A stretch of 18,076 nucleotides of DNA from Anaerolineales bacterium (GTDB taxonomy: Bacteria > Chloroflexota > Anaerolineae > Anaerolineales > Villigracilaceae). This document shows positions 1-7,241 of this stretch, in pieces. Each line of letters opens with the position of its first letter. Position 1 is the stretch's first letter. Below the pieces are notes generated by a model. That model saw only the letters and a program-made list of their open reading frames with translations, was not told where the DNA came from and made no database searches. The stretch spans positions 1 through 18,076 of the forward strand of contig JAFGKO010000183.1 in NCBI GenBank assembly GCA_016928525.1, read 5' to 3'. The translations under genes and the position numbers were made by a program.

Positions 1-465
1 CTGTACGGGCGCAGCAAGCTGCTGGGCGAGTTGAACCGTCCCGGTTGCCTGACGTTGCGCACTTCGATCATCGGCTGGCAGTTGAACACCTTTTCGAGCC
101 TGCTGAGTTGGTTCTCCCGCCAGCGCGGACAACGCATCAAGGGTTACCAGCAAGCCATCTATTCCGGGTTTTCGTCGCGCGTGCTGGCGGTTCTGATCAG
201 CGACCTGATCGAAACCCGCCCGGACCTGAGCGGTCTGTACCAGGTTGCCAGCGAACCGATCTCGAAATATGATCTGCTGGTTGCGCTGCGCGACAAGCTT
301 GGTTGGGATGACATCCAAATCGAAGCGGATGACCATTTCTTCTGCGACCGCAGCCTGATCGGGACCCGTTTCAGCTATGCAACGGGTTGGAAAGCGCCCG
401 GTTGGGATGAGATGCTCACCGGGCTGGCTGAAGAGTGGCCAATGTATCAAGGTTGGTATGAGTAG
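1..465 (+). CDS. RmlD-like SDR sugar-nucleotide reductase, C-terminal part (5' truncated by window edge)
   Basis: The reading frame is open from base 1 and stops with TAG at 463-465; the N-terminal NAD(P)-binding half lies upstream of the window. The second to sixth visible residues are YGRSK, the Tyr-x-x-x-Lys catalytic pair of short-chain dehydrogenases, followed by LLGE as in dTDP-4-dehydrorhamnose reductase (RmlD) relatives. Further on come an LRTSIIG strand and a PISKYDLL segment typical of this family. It probably reduces the 4-keto group of a nucleotide-linked 6-deoxy sugar in the cytoplasm. The frame ends directly after the SDR fold, so it lacks the C-terminal cupin domain of CapF/WbjC. 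With the overlapping 2-epimerase gene downstream this resembles the WbvR-WbvD (L-RhaNAc to L-QuiNAc) arrangement more than the cupin-bearing L-FucNAc reductase. The family is well supported; the exact substrate is inferred. Confidence 0.85.
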   Translation: MYGRSKLLGELNRPGCLTLRTSIIGWQLNTFSSLLSWFSRQRGQRIKGYQQAIYSGFSSRVLAVLISDLIETRPDLSGLYQVASEPISKYDLLVALRDKLGWDDIQIEADDHFFCDRSLIGTRFSYATGWKAPGWDEMLTGLAEEWPMYQGWYE

Positions 466-1555
466 TATGAAAGTCATGACAGTTCTGGGGACGCGGCCGG
501 AGATCATCCGCTTGAGCCGCATCATCGAGAAGTTGGACCGCACCTGCCAGCATGTGCTGGTGCATACCGGGCAGAATTATGACCCGAATTTGAACGATGT
601 CTTTTTCCAGCAATTGGATGTACGCGCGCCGGATCATTACCTGAACGCCAAAGGCAGCCTGGGAGAGCAGCTTGGCATTCTGCTTGCGGAAACCGAGAAG
701 ATCCTGCAAAAGGAAAAACCCGATAAACTGCTTATCCTGGGGGATACCAACAGTGCGCTATCTGCCATCATTGCGAAGCGCTATGGCATTCCTGTCTACC
801 ACATGGAGGCCGGGAATCGTTGCTATGATGATCGCGTGCCCGAAGAAGTGAACCGCAGGATCATCGATCACAGCAGCGATGTGCTGATGCCATACACGGA
901 ACGCAGCCGTCAGAATTTGCTGCGTGAAGGCATCCCCGGGCAGTGCATTTTTGTCACGGGTAACCCGATCTACGAGGTGATCCGGCATTATGACGACCAG
1001 ATCCAGGCCTCGACGATCTTGCGGGACCTGGAACTTGCTGCCGCTAAATATTTCCTTGTCACGCTGCATCGCGCCGAAAACGTGGACCTCGAAGAACGGC
1101 TGCGCGAATTGACCCTGGCATTGGAGCGCATTCAGCAAGAACACAACTTGCCAGTGATCGTCAGCACGCATCCGCACACGCGGGCGCGCATGGAGAGCTT
1201 TGGGATCATCAACCAGAACGCGGATGTCCATTTTTTGCAGCCTTTTGGCTTTTTTGACTTCATCAAGCTGGAGCAGAACGCCGCCTGTGTCTTGAGCGAC
1301 AGTGGCACAGTCCAGGAGGAGTGCGCCATCTTCAAGGTTGCGAATGTGACATTGCGCGACGTGACCGAACGGCCGGAGACGTTGGAATGCGGCAGCAATG
1401 TATTGACCGGGGCGAATGCTGAAAGTATTATCCGCTGCGTCGGGCTTGTGCTCGGACAGAAGGAGGGTTGGTATGTGCCGCCCGAATATCTGGTCGAGAA
1501 TGTCAGCGATACCGTCCTCAAAATTTTATATGGGTATCTTCATACTCAGGTGTGA
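458..1555 (+). CDS. wbjD: Non-hydrolysing UDP-N-acetyl-sugar 2-epimerase (WbjD/CapG/WecB family)
   Basis: This enzyme inverts C2 of a UDP-2-acetamido sugar. Numbered from the ATG at 458, visible family motifs are GTRPE (11-15), HTGQNYD (36-42), LGDTNS (94-99), HMEAGNR (115-121) followed by RVPEE and NRRIIDH, LHRAEN (203-208), DSGTVQEE (281-288) and RDVTERPE (300-307). The 365-residue length is normal for the family. The HMEAGNRCYDDRVPEE stretch is the form seen in WbjD/CapG/FnlC-type enzymes, which make L-FucNAc or L-QuiNAc, rather than in plain WecB. The start overlaps the stop of the preceding reductase by 8 bp and is preceded by AAGG at 449-452; an ATG three codons later (467) is an alternative. 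An upstream in-frame ATG at 377 would add residues out of register with the family and lies inside the reductase gene, so it was not used. The overlap implies translational coupling. The choice of L-FucNAc or L-QuiNAc depends on upstream genes not visible here. Confidence 0.92.
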   Translation: MSSMKVMTVLGTRPEIIRLSRIIEKLDRTCQHVLVHTGQNYDPNLNDVFFQQLDVRAPDHYLNAKGSLGEQLGILLAETEKILQKEKPDKLLILGDTNSALSAIIAKRYGIPVYHMEAGNRCYDDRVPEEVNRRIIDHSSDVLMPYTERSRQNLLREGIPGQCIFVTGNPIYEVIRHYDDQIQASTILRDLELAAAKYFLVTLHRAENVDLEERLRELTLALERIQQEHNLPVIVSTHPHTRARMESFGIINQNADVHFLQPFGFFDFIKLEQNAACVLSDSGTVQEECAIFKVANVTLRDVTERPETLECGSNVLTGANAESIIRCVGLVLGQKEGWYVPPEYLVENVSDTVLKILYGYLHTQV

Positions 1556-1573
1556 GGGTAAGAAGGACCGTAA

Positions 1574-3055
1574 ATGTCGACGAAGAAAATAGGATATGCG
1601 CTTGCGATCATCGGTGGGCTGGGAATATTTGTATCCGTCATTATCGATTATGTAGGGTTTGGGAAAGGGGGCATTCAGGCGGCGCAAATTTTGGGCATCC
1701 TGGCGGGAGTCATCGTTGCGGCATTGGGGTTATCGGTAGCGTTTCAGGTTCCGGAAAAGCAGATCGATATCGGCGGCAGTTTCAAGGGCGGCGTGGAGCG
1801 CCTGCTCGACTTGCCGATCAGCGTCTGGTTCGTGATCGGGTTTTTGATCGTCTATGTCTGGTTGTTCATCTTCCCGGTATTCCTGAACACGGATCGCACG
1901 ATGGTCTATTTCAATCGGTTCCTGCCCAATGCCAATCCGATTGGGGCCGATATGAATTACACGCTAGATTACGTGAAGACCTGGGTCACGACTCGCGAGT
2001 CCCCTTACCCCGAGTCGCATTACCCGCCTCTGACGTACGTTTTGCTGTCTCCGTTTACTCTCTTTGAATACCCGGCTGTATATTTCGTTTCAACGGCTTT
2101 GACACTCTTCAGTTATGTTATTCTCACCCTGTTGTTGCCGACTTTGTTTACCTCTAAAAAAGACGTTTCGCTGATCTTGCTATTGTCAGTGACCGGGCTT
2201 TTCTCTTACGGGTTTCAATTCGAGTTGGAACGGGCGCAGTATTACACGATGGCCTTCCTGTTGTGCACGCTTGCCATTTATATGTTTCACCGTCATGATG
2301 AGTTTCGTTACCTTGCTTACTTGCTGTTCTCTTTTTCGGTGCATCTAAAAATCGTCCCCATCTTCTTTCTCCCGATGTTCATCAAAGATTGGCGAGATTG
2401 GAAGGGGAATATTAAAAGGATGGCCGGGCTTGGCCTTTTGAACGTAGCCCTCCTTTTTGTGCTTGGATTCAGGAATTTTATAAACTTTGTGAACTCATTG
2501 TTATTGCGGGTCGAAAACCCGACCTTTCTCTGGAATGGCAATCATTCCGTGGGCAATTTTGTGTTTAATTTTGTGAAGGATGGCTACGGGGTAATTTCTG
2601 AAAACAGCATTCTTTTCTTACAACAAAATGCGAAATCCTTCGAAAGGTTCCTGTTGGCGCTCATTGCTCTTTGCGTAGTGTCCATTATCCTCCACATTTA
2701 CCGAAATGGGAAAACTGGTTTCAATCCGTATTTGTTGCTGGTGTGCGCCTTATGTGCATTGATCCTCCCGGTCAGTGTCGATTACACGTTGCCGATGTTG
2801 GTGGCACCGCTGGCGATCTTTCTGAGCAGTTTGCCGGGATTGGGGGGGTCGGTTGGTAAAAAAATCGTTTCAAAATTGCTCGTCTTGATTGCTTCAATTT
2901 CTTACGCTTCGTTACTGTATCCGTTCAAGTACAAACCGTATTTCCTGAACAATAGCTTCCCTGCACTGTTTCTACTTTTGATCGCGGTCACCTTGTTTTA
3001 TTTTTTGCAGGGAGGTTATTCAATGCAGGGTCAAAAACTTGATAGGAGTGACTAA
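1574..3055 (+). CDS. GT87-like (DUF2029) polytopic GT-C glycosyltransferase, paralogue 1
   Basis: A 493-residue, very hydrophobic protein with roughly a dozen potential membrane helices. It starts at ATG 1574 with AAGGA at 1563-1567. Residues 1-57 form a two-helix block, followed by a soluble stretch (about 58-80) and then the GT-C-like body. Recognisable GT87-type features are an acidic residue in the first large loop (D126 in GADMNY), SPYPESHYPPLTY (143-155) and TGLFSYGFQFELERAQ (207-222). GT87 enzymes use polyprenyl-phosphate sugars as donors on the outer membrane face. The protein aligns almost without gaps over about 300 residues with the product of 7242-8720. The ERGQ-x-N signature common in this family reads ERAQYY here, so activity or acceptor use may differ. 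Assignment to the GT-C superfamily is fairly secure; the sugar and acceptor are unknown. It may be co-transcribed with the epimerase gene 18 bp upstream. Confidence 0.75.
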   Translation: MSTKKIGYALAIIGGLGIFVSVIIDYVGFGKGGIQAAQILGILAGVIVAALGLSVAFQVPEKQIDIGGSFKGGVERLLDLPISVWFVIGFLIVYVWLFIFPVFLNTDRTMVYFNRFLPNANPIGADMNYTLDYVKTWVTTRESPYPESHYPPLTYVLLSPFTLFEYPAVYFVSTALTLFSYVILTLLLPTLFTSKKDVSLILLLSVTGLFSYGFQFELERAQYYTMAFLLCTLAIYMFHRHDEFRYLAYLLFSFSVHLKIVPIFFLPMFIKDWRDWKGNIKRMAGLGLLNVALLFVLGFRNFINFVNSLLLRVENPTFLWNGNHSVGNFVFNFVKDGYGVISENSILFLQQNAKSFERFLLALIALCVVSIILHIYRNGKTGFNPYLLLVCALCALILPVSVDYTLPMLVAPLAIFLSSLPGLGGSVGKKIVSKLLVLIASISYASLLYPFKYKPYFLNNSFPALFLLLIAVTLFYFLQGGYSMQGQKLDRSD

Positions 3056-3075
3056 TTCCAAAGGCATAAGAAATA

Positions 3076-3153
3076 TGTCACCCTGAGCGCGGCGAAGGGT
3101 CTCCCGCGCGAAGCGCGGGGATTCTTCACTCCCTGCGGTCGTTCAGAATGACA
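3076..3153. repeat. REPIN-like imperfect inverted repeat (78 bp)
   Basis: The element begins TGTCACCCTGAGCG and ends with the inverse of a related sequence, TGTCATTCTGAACG. Both arms continue toward a GAAGGGTC / GAAGAATC core, so it looks like two diverged copies of one ~30-bp unit facing each other. In the centre, CCCGCGC (3103-3109) and GCGCGGG (3113-3119) pair across a GAA loop, giving a hairpin nested inside the larger one. It lies in the 212-bp gap between the first GT87-like gene and the first GT2 gene. Structures of this type (paired REP sequences) are usually scattered through intergenic regions and spread by a separate transposase; no such gene is in the window. It could also attenuate read-through. 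I saw no second copy in this window. Confidence 0.75.
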
Positions 3154-3167
3154 TGATGTTTGAGTTG

Positions 3168-3195
3168 TTGATGCGTAGAGAAATTGCGATAAAAT
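3168..3195 (+). promoter_or_regulatory. Possible sigma-70-type promoter before the first GT2 gene
   Basis: TTGATG (3168-3173) and TAAAAT (3190-3195) are separated by 16 bp, about 70 bp upstream of the ATG at 3268. It lies just after the REPIN-like element, which would otherwise separate this gene from the upstream operon. Both boxes deviate from consensus and the region is AT-rich, so this is only a candidate. Confidence 0.3.
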
Positions 3196-3267
3196 GCATT
3201 GTTCGCGAAGGAAGATTTGAATATTTTAGGGGAATTTTGGTCACAGAATAGAGGATGAAATATTTTT

Positions 3268-4065
3268 ATGGCGCATAATGTTCCGAAAGAACCGCTGGTT
3301 CTGTCTGAAACGGGGAAAGATGCAGATACTGAAATTGACCTTACGATTGTCGTCCCCTGCCTGAACGAGGTGGAAAACATCCTGGGCACGCTCGACAATA
3401 TATACGATACCCTGCAGGGAAAAGCGCTTGCTTATGAGATCATCGTAGTGGATGACATCAGCGAAGATGAAACCTTTGCAGTTGCAAGCAAGTGGGCGCA
3501 ACAGCATAAAGGGTCGGTCCCGGTCAAAGTTATCACTCGCTCTTTGCATCGGCGTGGGTATGGCGCAGTGGTTCGCTATGGAACAGCTTATGGCTCTGGC
3601 CGCTATTGCATTTTTGTCTCAGCCGATAACGTCGATCCGGTGCACCTGATCCCGCAGCTTTATGAAGAAATGGAAAAGGGAGCCATCCTGGCGCAGTGTT
3701 CCCGCTACATTCGGGCTGGCGACGATAGTACGATCCCTTTCAGTTACAAGTTCTACCAGTTTTTCTTCCGCATTGGTGTGCGTATAGCAATAGGGTACAG
3801 CATCCTTGATTCCACCTATGCTTTCAAAATGTTCCGCCGCAGAGAACTGCTTGGGGTTGGCTTGAGTTCGAATCGATTCAATATCAGCCCTGAGATCACC
3901 TTCAAATCCATTCTCATGGGTGGAAAAGTCTCCTATGTCCCAGGTGCGCAGGGAGTCCGAAAAGGTGGAAAATCGAAGTTCATCTTCCATAAGGAAGGAT
4001 TGGGATATGGTTATTGCCTGATCCGCGCCTTTTTTCATCGTCACCACCTTATTTATTGGTTTTGA
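3268..4065 (+). CDS. GT2 family glycosyltransferase, DPM1-like (polyprenyl-phosphate sugar synthase type, no C-terminal membrane anchor)
   Basis: A 265-residue GT-A fold glycosyltransferase. Visible signatures are the nucleotide-binding strand VVPCLNE (28-34), EIIVVDD (57-63), a DXD-position segment reading SADNVDP (118-124), and FNISPEITFK followed by GGKVSYVP (204-225), as in dolichol-phosphate mannosyltransferase relatives. The C-terminus ends near a basic KGGKSKF segment and has no clear pair of membrane helices, so it resembles the soluble class of DPM1 enzymes. The first Asp of the usual DAD motif is Ser. The expected role is transfer of a sugar from a nucleotide donor to a polyprenyl phosphate, or possibly to another acceptor. 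ATG 3268 is the first possible start, since an in-frame TGA lies at 3256. The nearest SD-like GAGG (3251-3254) is 13 bp away, so translation may be weak. The donor sugar is not predictable. Confidence 0.82.
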   Translation: MAHNVPKEPLVLSETGKDADTEIDLTIVVPCLNEVENILGTLDNIYDTLQGKALAYEIIVVDDISEDETFAVASKWAQQHKGSVPVKVITRSLHRRGYGAVVRYGTAYGSGRYCIFVSADNVDPVHLIPQLYEEMEKGAILAQCSRYIRAGDDSTIPFSYKFYQFFFRIGVRIAIGYSILDSTYAFKMFRRRELLGVGLSSNRFNISPEITFKSILMGGKVSYVPGAQGVRKGGKSKFIFHKEGLGYGYCLIRAFFHRHHLIYWF

Positions 4066-4093
4066 TTGGTACCTTCTCAAAAAGAAAGGGGAA

Positions 4094-4137
4094 GTGGGGT
4101 GTTGTGGACGGGCTGCAGCCCGTCCACAACACCCCAC
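4094..4137. repeat. 44-bp perfect palindrome
   Basis: Two 22-bp arms match exactly with no spacer, centred between 4115 and 4116. The core reads GGACGGGCTGCAGCCCGTCC and each arm ends in GGGGTGTTGT or its complement; pairing breaks at 4093/4138. It sits 28 bp after the stop of the first GT2 gene and 87 bp before the next start, in an otherwise gene-free 159-bp gap. It could extrude as a cruciform or fold as a strong RNA hairpin. There is no T-run directly after it, so it is not a classic intrinsic terminator. GGGCTGCAGCCC cores are common in REP-like bacterial repeats, so a mobile palindromic element is likely. Confidence 0.85.
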
Positions 4138-4167
4138 CCCCCGATTTATTGAAAAGATGCTTTTTGA

Positions 4168-4197
4168 TTGTGTTCCTTTAGATGTTTTAGGTAAAAT
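4168..4197 (+). promoter_or_regulatory. Possible promoter before the second GT2 gene
   Basis: TTGTGT (4168-4173) and TAAAAT (4192-4197) are 18 bp apart in an AT-rich stretch following the 44-bp palindrome. Transcription would begin about 20 bp before the TTG start at 4225. If real, it would drive the GT2, sugar-biosynthesis, GT87 and kinase genes as a second unit. The boxes are imperfect. Confidence 0.3.
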
Positions 4198-4212
4198 TCA
4201 TAAAAATATAAC

Positions 4213-4227
4213 AGGAAGCTACTCTTG
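4213..4227 (+). promoter_or_regulatory. Ribosome binding site selecting a TTG start
   Basis: AGGAAG (4213-4218) precedes TTG (4225-4227) by 6 bp. No ATG or GTG lies between this site and the conserved ISIVVPVYFNE strand, so the SD sequence decides the TTG start. Confidence 0.65.
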
Positions 4228-5187
4228 ACCCCAAAAGCAAAGAAAACGATTTCGATTGTTGTCCCGGTTTACTTCAATGAGCCAAACTTGCCGGACACCG
4301 TCCCGCAACTTCTGGCGCTGGAAGAGAAGTTAACAGGCTATAAACTTGAGCTTATATTTGTGGACGATGGTTCCCAGGACCAATCTTTGGCCATATTATT
4401 GGATTATCAGAAGCAACACCCGAAACAGATCAAAGTGGTCACGCTGACCAGAAATTTTGGTACGATGGCAGCGCTCCAGGCCGGGCTGACAGTTGCCAGC
4501 GGGAATTGTGTCGGCGTTATCGCAGCTGATCTGCAGGATCCCCCGGAGCTGTTCCTGGAAATGACCCGTCACTGGGAAAGAGGTGTCAAAGCCATCTTCG
4601 CTGTCCGCTCTGACCGGGAAGAATCGTTCCTGCAAAAGGCATTCTCGAATCTGTACTATGCCTTGGTCAGACGATTTGCCGTACCTGGTTATCCCTCTGG
4701 TGGATTTGACTTTTTCCTAGTAGACCGCCAGGTGATCGATGAAGTGAACAAGATCCATGAAAAGAACACTAACCTGATGACGCTTATCTTCTGGTTGGGA
4801 TATCAAGCAGTATTTATCCCCTATGTTCGGAGGAAAAGGGCAAAGGGGAAATCTCGCTGGACATTCGGGAAGAAGATCAAGTTGTTCGTGGATACATTCG
4901 TTTCTTTTTCGTATTTTCCGATCAGGTTGTTTTCGTTTCTTGGCATAATTTACGCGATCATCTCATTTTCTTACGGCGTCTTCATTTTTGTTGCATGGCT
5001 CACGTTCGGTATCGAAGTGCAGGGCTGGGTGCCGATGATGCTGGTTCTAACATTTACAGCCGGATTGCAGATGACTTTGCTTGGTATCTTGGGCGAATAT
5101 TTATGGCGCACGCTGGACGAAGCGCGGGGCAGGCCGTTGTTTGTTATCGATACCATTTACGATGAATCCAATGAAAATAGTGAGTGA
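4225..5187 (+). CDS. GT2 family glycosyltransferase with two C-terminal membrane helices (GtrB/ArnC/DPM-like)
   Basis: A 320-residue polyprenyl-phosphate glycosyltransferase candidate. The GT-A domain shows IVVPVYFNE (11-19), FVDDGS (45-50), NFGTMAALQAGL (77-88), AADLQDPP (100-107), the basic segment RRKRAKGKSRW (202-212), and then two hydrophobic spans (about 234-262 and 268-292). It closes with GEYLWRTLDEAR (290-301), as in GtrB, ArnC and related enzymes. These move a sugar from a nucleotide donor to undecaprenyl or other polyprenyl phosphate on the cytoplasmic face, giving the donor for GT-C enzymes outside. The first Asp of the usual DADLQDPP motif is Ala. Translation starts at TTG 4225 behind AGGAAG. 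The stop is followed 2 bp later by the ATG of the acetyltransferase/isomerase gene, so these genes are almost certainly one operon. It may load the 3-acetamido sugar made by the next two genes; this is inferred from position only. Confidence 0.88.
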   Translation: MTPKAKKTISIVVPVYFNEPNLPDTVPQLLALEEKLTGYKLELIFVDDGSQDQSLAILLDYQKQHPKQIKVVTLTRNFGTMAALQAGLTVASGNCVGVIAADLQDPPELFLEMTRHWERGVKAIFAVRSDREESFLQKAFSNLYYALVRRFAVPGYPSGGFDFFLVDRQVIDEVNKIHEKNTNLMTLIFWLGYQAVFIPYVRRKRAKGKSRWTFGKKIKLFVDTFVSFSYFPIRLFSFLGIIYAIISFSYGVFIFVAWLTFGIEVQGWVPMMLVLTFTAGLQMTLLGILGEYLWRTLDEARGRPLFVIDTIYDESNENSE

Positions 5188-5189
5188 GA

Positions 5190-6113
5190 ATGTCATATAA
5201 CAAGCATCCGGCTGCAATCGTTGAAACAGAGAACATTGGCCCCGGGACTCGTGTCTGGGCTTTCGTGCACATCCTGCCAGGAGCGCAAATCGGGGCGGAT
5301 TGCAACTTGTGCGACCATGTATTCATCGAAAACGATGTCGTCGTCGGGGATAGGGTCACGATCAAATCTGGCGTGCAGCTTTGGGATGGAGTCCGAATCG
5401 AGGATGACGTCTTCATTGGCCCAAATGTGACCTTCACCAATGATCCGTTCCCGCGCAGCAAAAACCATCCGCAAAAATATGCAACGACCCTGATCCAAAA
5501 AGGCGCATCGATCGGTGCGAATGCAACGGTTTTGCCGGGAATCACGGTTGGTAAAAATGCAATGGTGGGAGCAGGATCGGTGGTAACCAAAGACGTCCCG
5601 CCGAATGCGATTGTGATGGGTAACCCGGCTCGGATTGTTAATTACGTTCTTCAAACCCAACGCAAAAGCGCGCAAATCCTGAAAACTGAATCCGAAATGC
5701 AGGATTTGCCTGTGTCTGGCGCTAAAGTCTTCGAATTCCCGGAGGTATCTGACCTGAGAGGCAACCTGACGTTTGCTGAAACGCCTGGCATGTTACCCTT
5801 TAGCCCGCGCCGCTTCTTTCTCGTCTACAATGTGCCTGGTAAGGAAGTTCGCGGAGAACACGCTCATAAGGAACTCCATCAACTCATGCTTTGTATCAAA
5901 GGAAGCTGTGCGGTCGTAGTAGACGATGGGACGGAGCGCTGCGAAATAGTTTTGGGAAAACCGACACTTGGGTTATATGTGCCTCCCATGGTTTGGGCTA
6001 CACAATATAAATTTACCCAGGAGGCGGTTTTGCTCGTCCTGGCCTCTGATGTCTACAAGGCAGACGATTATATAAGAGACTATGAGGAGTACCTGGAATT
6101 GGTGTCCAAATGA
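5190..6113 (+). CDS. Bifunctional sugar N-acetyltransferase / dTDP-4-keto-6-deoxyglucose 3,4-ketoisomerase fusion (WxcM/FdtD type)
   Basis: The product (307 aa from ATG 5190) has two domains. Residues about 5-150 are a left-handed beta-helix acyltransferase built from hexapeptide repeats (IGADCN, VVGDRV, IGPNVT, IGANAT, VGKNAM), with the [10 protein letters not shown] loop (81-90) of sugar N-acetyltransferases and a GNPAR end (144-148). After a linker, residues about 177-305 are a small cupin of the FdtA/QdtA family, with [10 protein letters not shown] and [11 protein letters not shown] (221-231) carrying the catalytic-type HAH. Together they would isomerise dTDP-4-keto-6-deoxyglucose to the 3-keto sugar and later acetylate the 3-amine. 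The missing middle step is encoded by the next gene, whose ATG overlaps this stop. A GTG at 5184, overlapping the upstream stop, is an alternative start; neither start has a strong SD. Whether the product has the galacto (Fuc3NAc) or gluco (Qui3NAc) configuration cannot be read from the sequence. Confidence 0.9.
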   Translation: MSYNKHPAAIVETENIGPGTRVWAFVHILPGAQIGADCNLCDHVFIENDVVVGDRVTIKSGVQLWDGVRIEDDVFIGPNVTFTNDPFPRSKNHPQKYATTLIQKGASIGANATVLPGITVGKNAMVGAGSVVTKDVPPNAIVMGNPARIVNYVLQTQRKSAQILKTESEMQDLPVSGAKVFEFPEVSDLRGNLTFAETPGMLPFSPRRFFLVYNVPGKEVRGEHAHKELHQLMLCIKGSCAVVVDDGTERCEIVLGKPTLGLYVPPMVWATQYKFTQEAVLLVLASDVYKADDYIRDYEEYLELVSK

Positions 6114-7234
6114 CAAACAAGCGTGAAGTTCCCTTCCTGGATATAAAGTCCCAGTATCTTGAATTGAAAAGCGAATTCGATCAGGCTTACCAACGTGTGA
6201 TGAAATCAGGCTGGTATATCCTGGGTGGGGAGGTGGAAGCTTTCGAGCAGGAATTTGCCACTTACCTTGGGTCCAAAAATTGTGTTGGAGTTGGGAATGG
6301 GTTAGAGGCCTTGCAATTGATTTTGATGGCCTGCGGGATTGGCGCGGGGGATGAGGTCATTGTCCCGGCGAACACCTATATCGCTTCGTGGCTGGCTATT
6401 TCATATACAGGGGCAAGGCCTGTTCCGGTCGAGCCGGATGCGTCCACATATAACATCGACCCTCGGCTGATTGAAAGTGCGATCACGCCTCATACCAAAG
6501 CCATCATGCCGGTGCATCTCTACGGGCAGCCGGTGGAGATGGAGACCATCTGGAAAATTGCCGAACGTCATGAGTTGAAAATCATCGAAGATGCTGCCCA
6601 GGTGCATGGCGGCCGGTATGGGGATCGCATGGCGGGTAACCTAGGTGATGTGGCGGGTTTCAGCTTCTATCCCGGCAAAAATCTGGGGGCGTTTGGGGAT
6701 GCTGGCGCTGTCGTCACGAATGACTACACATTGGCCGACAAGGTGCGCGTTTTGCGGAATTATGGCTCCAGAAAGAAATACTATAACGAAGTCAAGGGAC
6801 ATAATTCCCGCCTCGATCCAATACAAGCGGCTTTTTTGCGTGTGAAACTGAAACGTCTTGACGAATGGAATCAACGCCGGAGCCTGATTGCGACCCGTTA
6901 TCTTGACAGTTTGCGGAACATTCCGGACCTTGGCCTGCCTCACGTTCCCTCAGGCGTGGTCCCGGTCTGGCATGTGTTTATCGTCTCCCACCCCGAGAGG
7001 GATCGCTTACAGGCATACCTCAAAGAAAATGGCGTTGGAACATTGATCCACTACCCTGTGCCGCCTCACCTCTCAGAAGCTTACCAGGAACTGGGATACC
7101 GTGCTGGCGATTTTCCGATCACCGAAAATATGGCTGACACTTTTTTGAGTATCCCAATGGGTCCCCACTTGAGCATGGACGATGCGGATTACGTCATCGA
7201 AAAGATCCGGGCTTTCTGTCTGAAAAGCGCCTAG
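6110..7234 (+). CDS. PLP-dependent dTDP-3-keto-6-deoxyhexose 3-aminotransferase (DegT/DnrJ/EryC1 family, FdtB/QdtB type)
   Basis: A 374-residue aminotransferase of normal length. It shows [10 protein letters not shown] (7-16), GNGLEAL (62-68), the cofactor-contact segment EDAAQVHG (160-167) with Asp161 and Gln164, and [17 protein letters not shown] (184-200), where Lys190 is the PLP-binding lysine. [28 protein letters not shown] matches the FdtB/QdtB subgroup that aminates C3 of dTDP-3-keto-6-deoxy sugars, with glutamate as the usual amino donor. The start codon overlaps the stop of the fused ketoisomerase/acetyltransferase gene (ATGA), which supports the assignment strongly because the three activities form one consecutive pathway. 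The RmlA and RmlB steps that supply dTDP-4-keto-6-deoxyglucose are not in the window. The family and role are secure; the precise stereochemistry is not. Confidence 0.92.
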   Translation: MTNKREVPFLDIKSQYLELKSEFDQAYQRVMKSGWYILGGEVEAFEQEFATYLGSKNCVGVGNGLEALQLILMACGIGAGDEVIVPANTYIASWLAISYTGARPVPVEPDASTYNIDPRLIESAITPHTKAIMPVHLYGQPVEMETIWKIAERHELKIIEDAAQVHGGRYGDRMAGNLGDVAGFSFYPGKNLGAFGDAGAVVTNDYTLADKVRVLRNYGSRKKYYNEVKGHNSRLDPIQAAFLRVKLKRLDEWNQRRSLIATRYLDSLRNIPDLGLPHVPSGVVPVWHVFIVSHPERDRLQAYLKENGVGTLIHYPVPPHLSEAYQELGYRAGDFPITENMADTFLSIPMGPHLSMDDADYVIEKIRAFCLKSA

Positions 7235-7241
7235 GCATCAA

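Noticed and set aside
377..457. Upstream in-frame ATG extending the 2-epimerase by 27 residues
   Set aside because: The extension is the out-of-frame translation of the reductase 3' end and has no family similarity; ATG 458 has a better SD and matches the family N-terminus.
3126..3549. Minus-strand frames across the intergenic repeat and the start of the first GT2 gene
   Set aside because: They overlap a motif-rich GT2 gene and a palindromic repeat, and encode nothing recognisable.
4094..4137. The palindrome as a rho-independent terminator
   Set aside because: No T-run directly follows either arm, only C-rich sequence on the plus strand, so I list it as a repeat.
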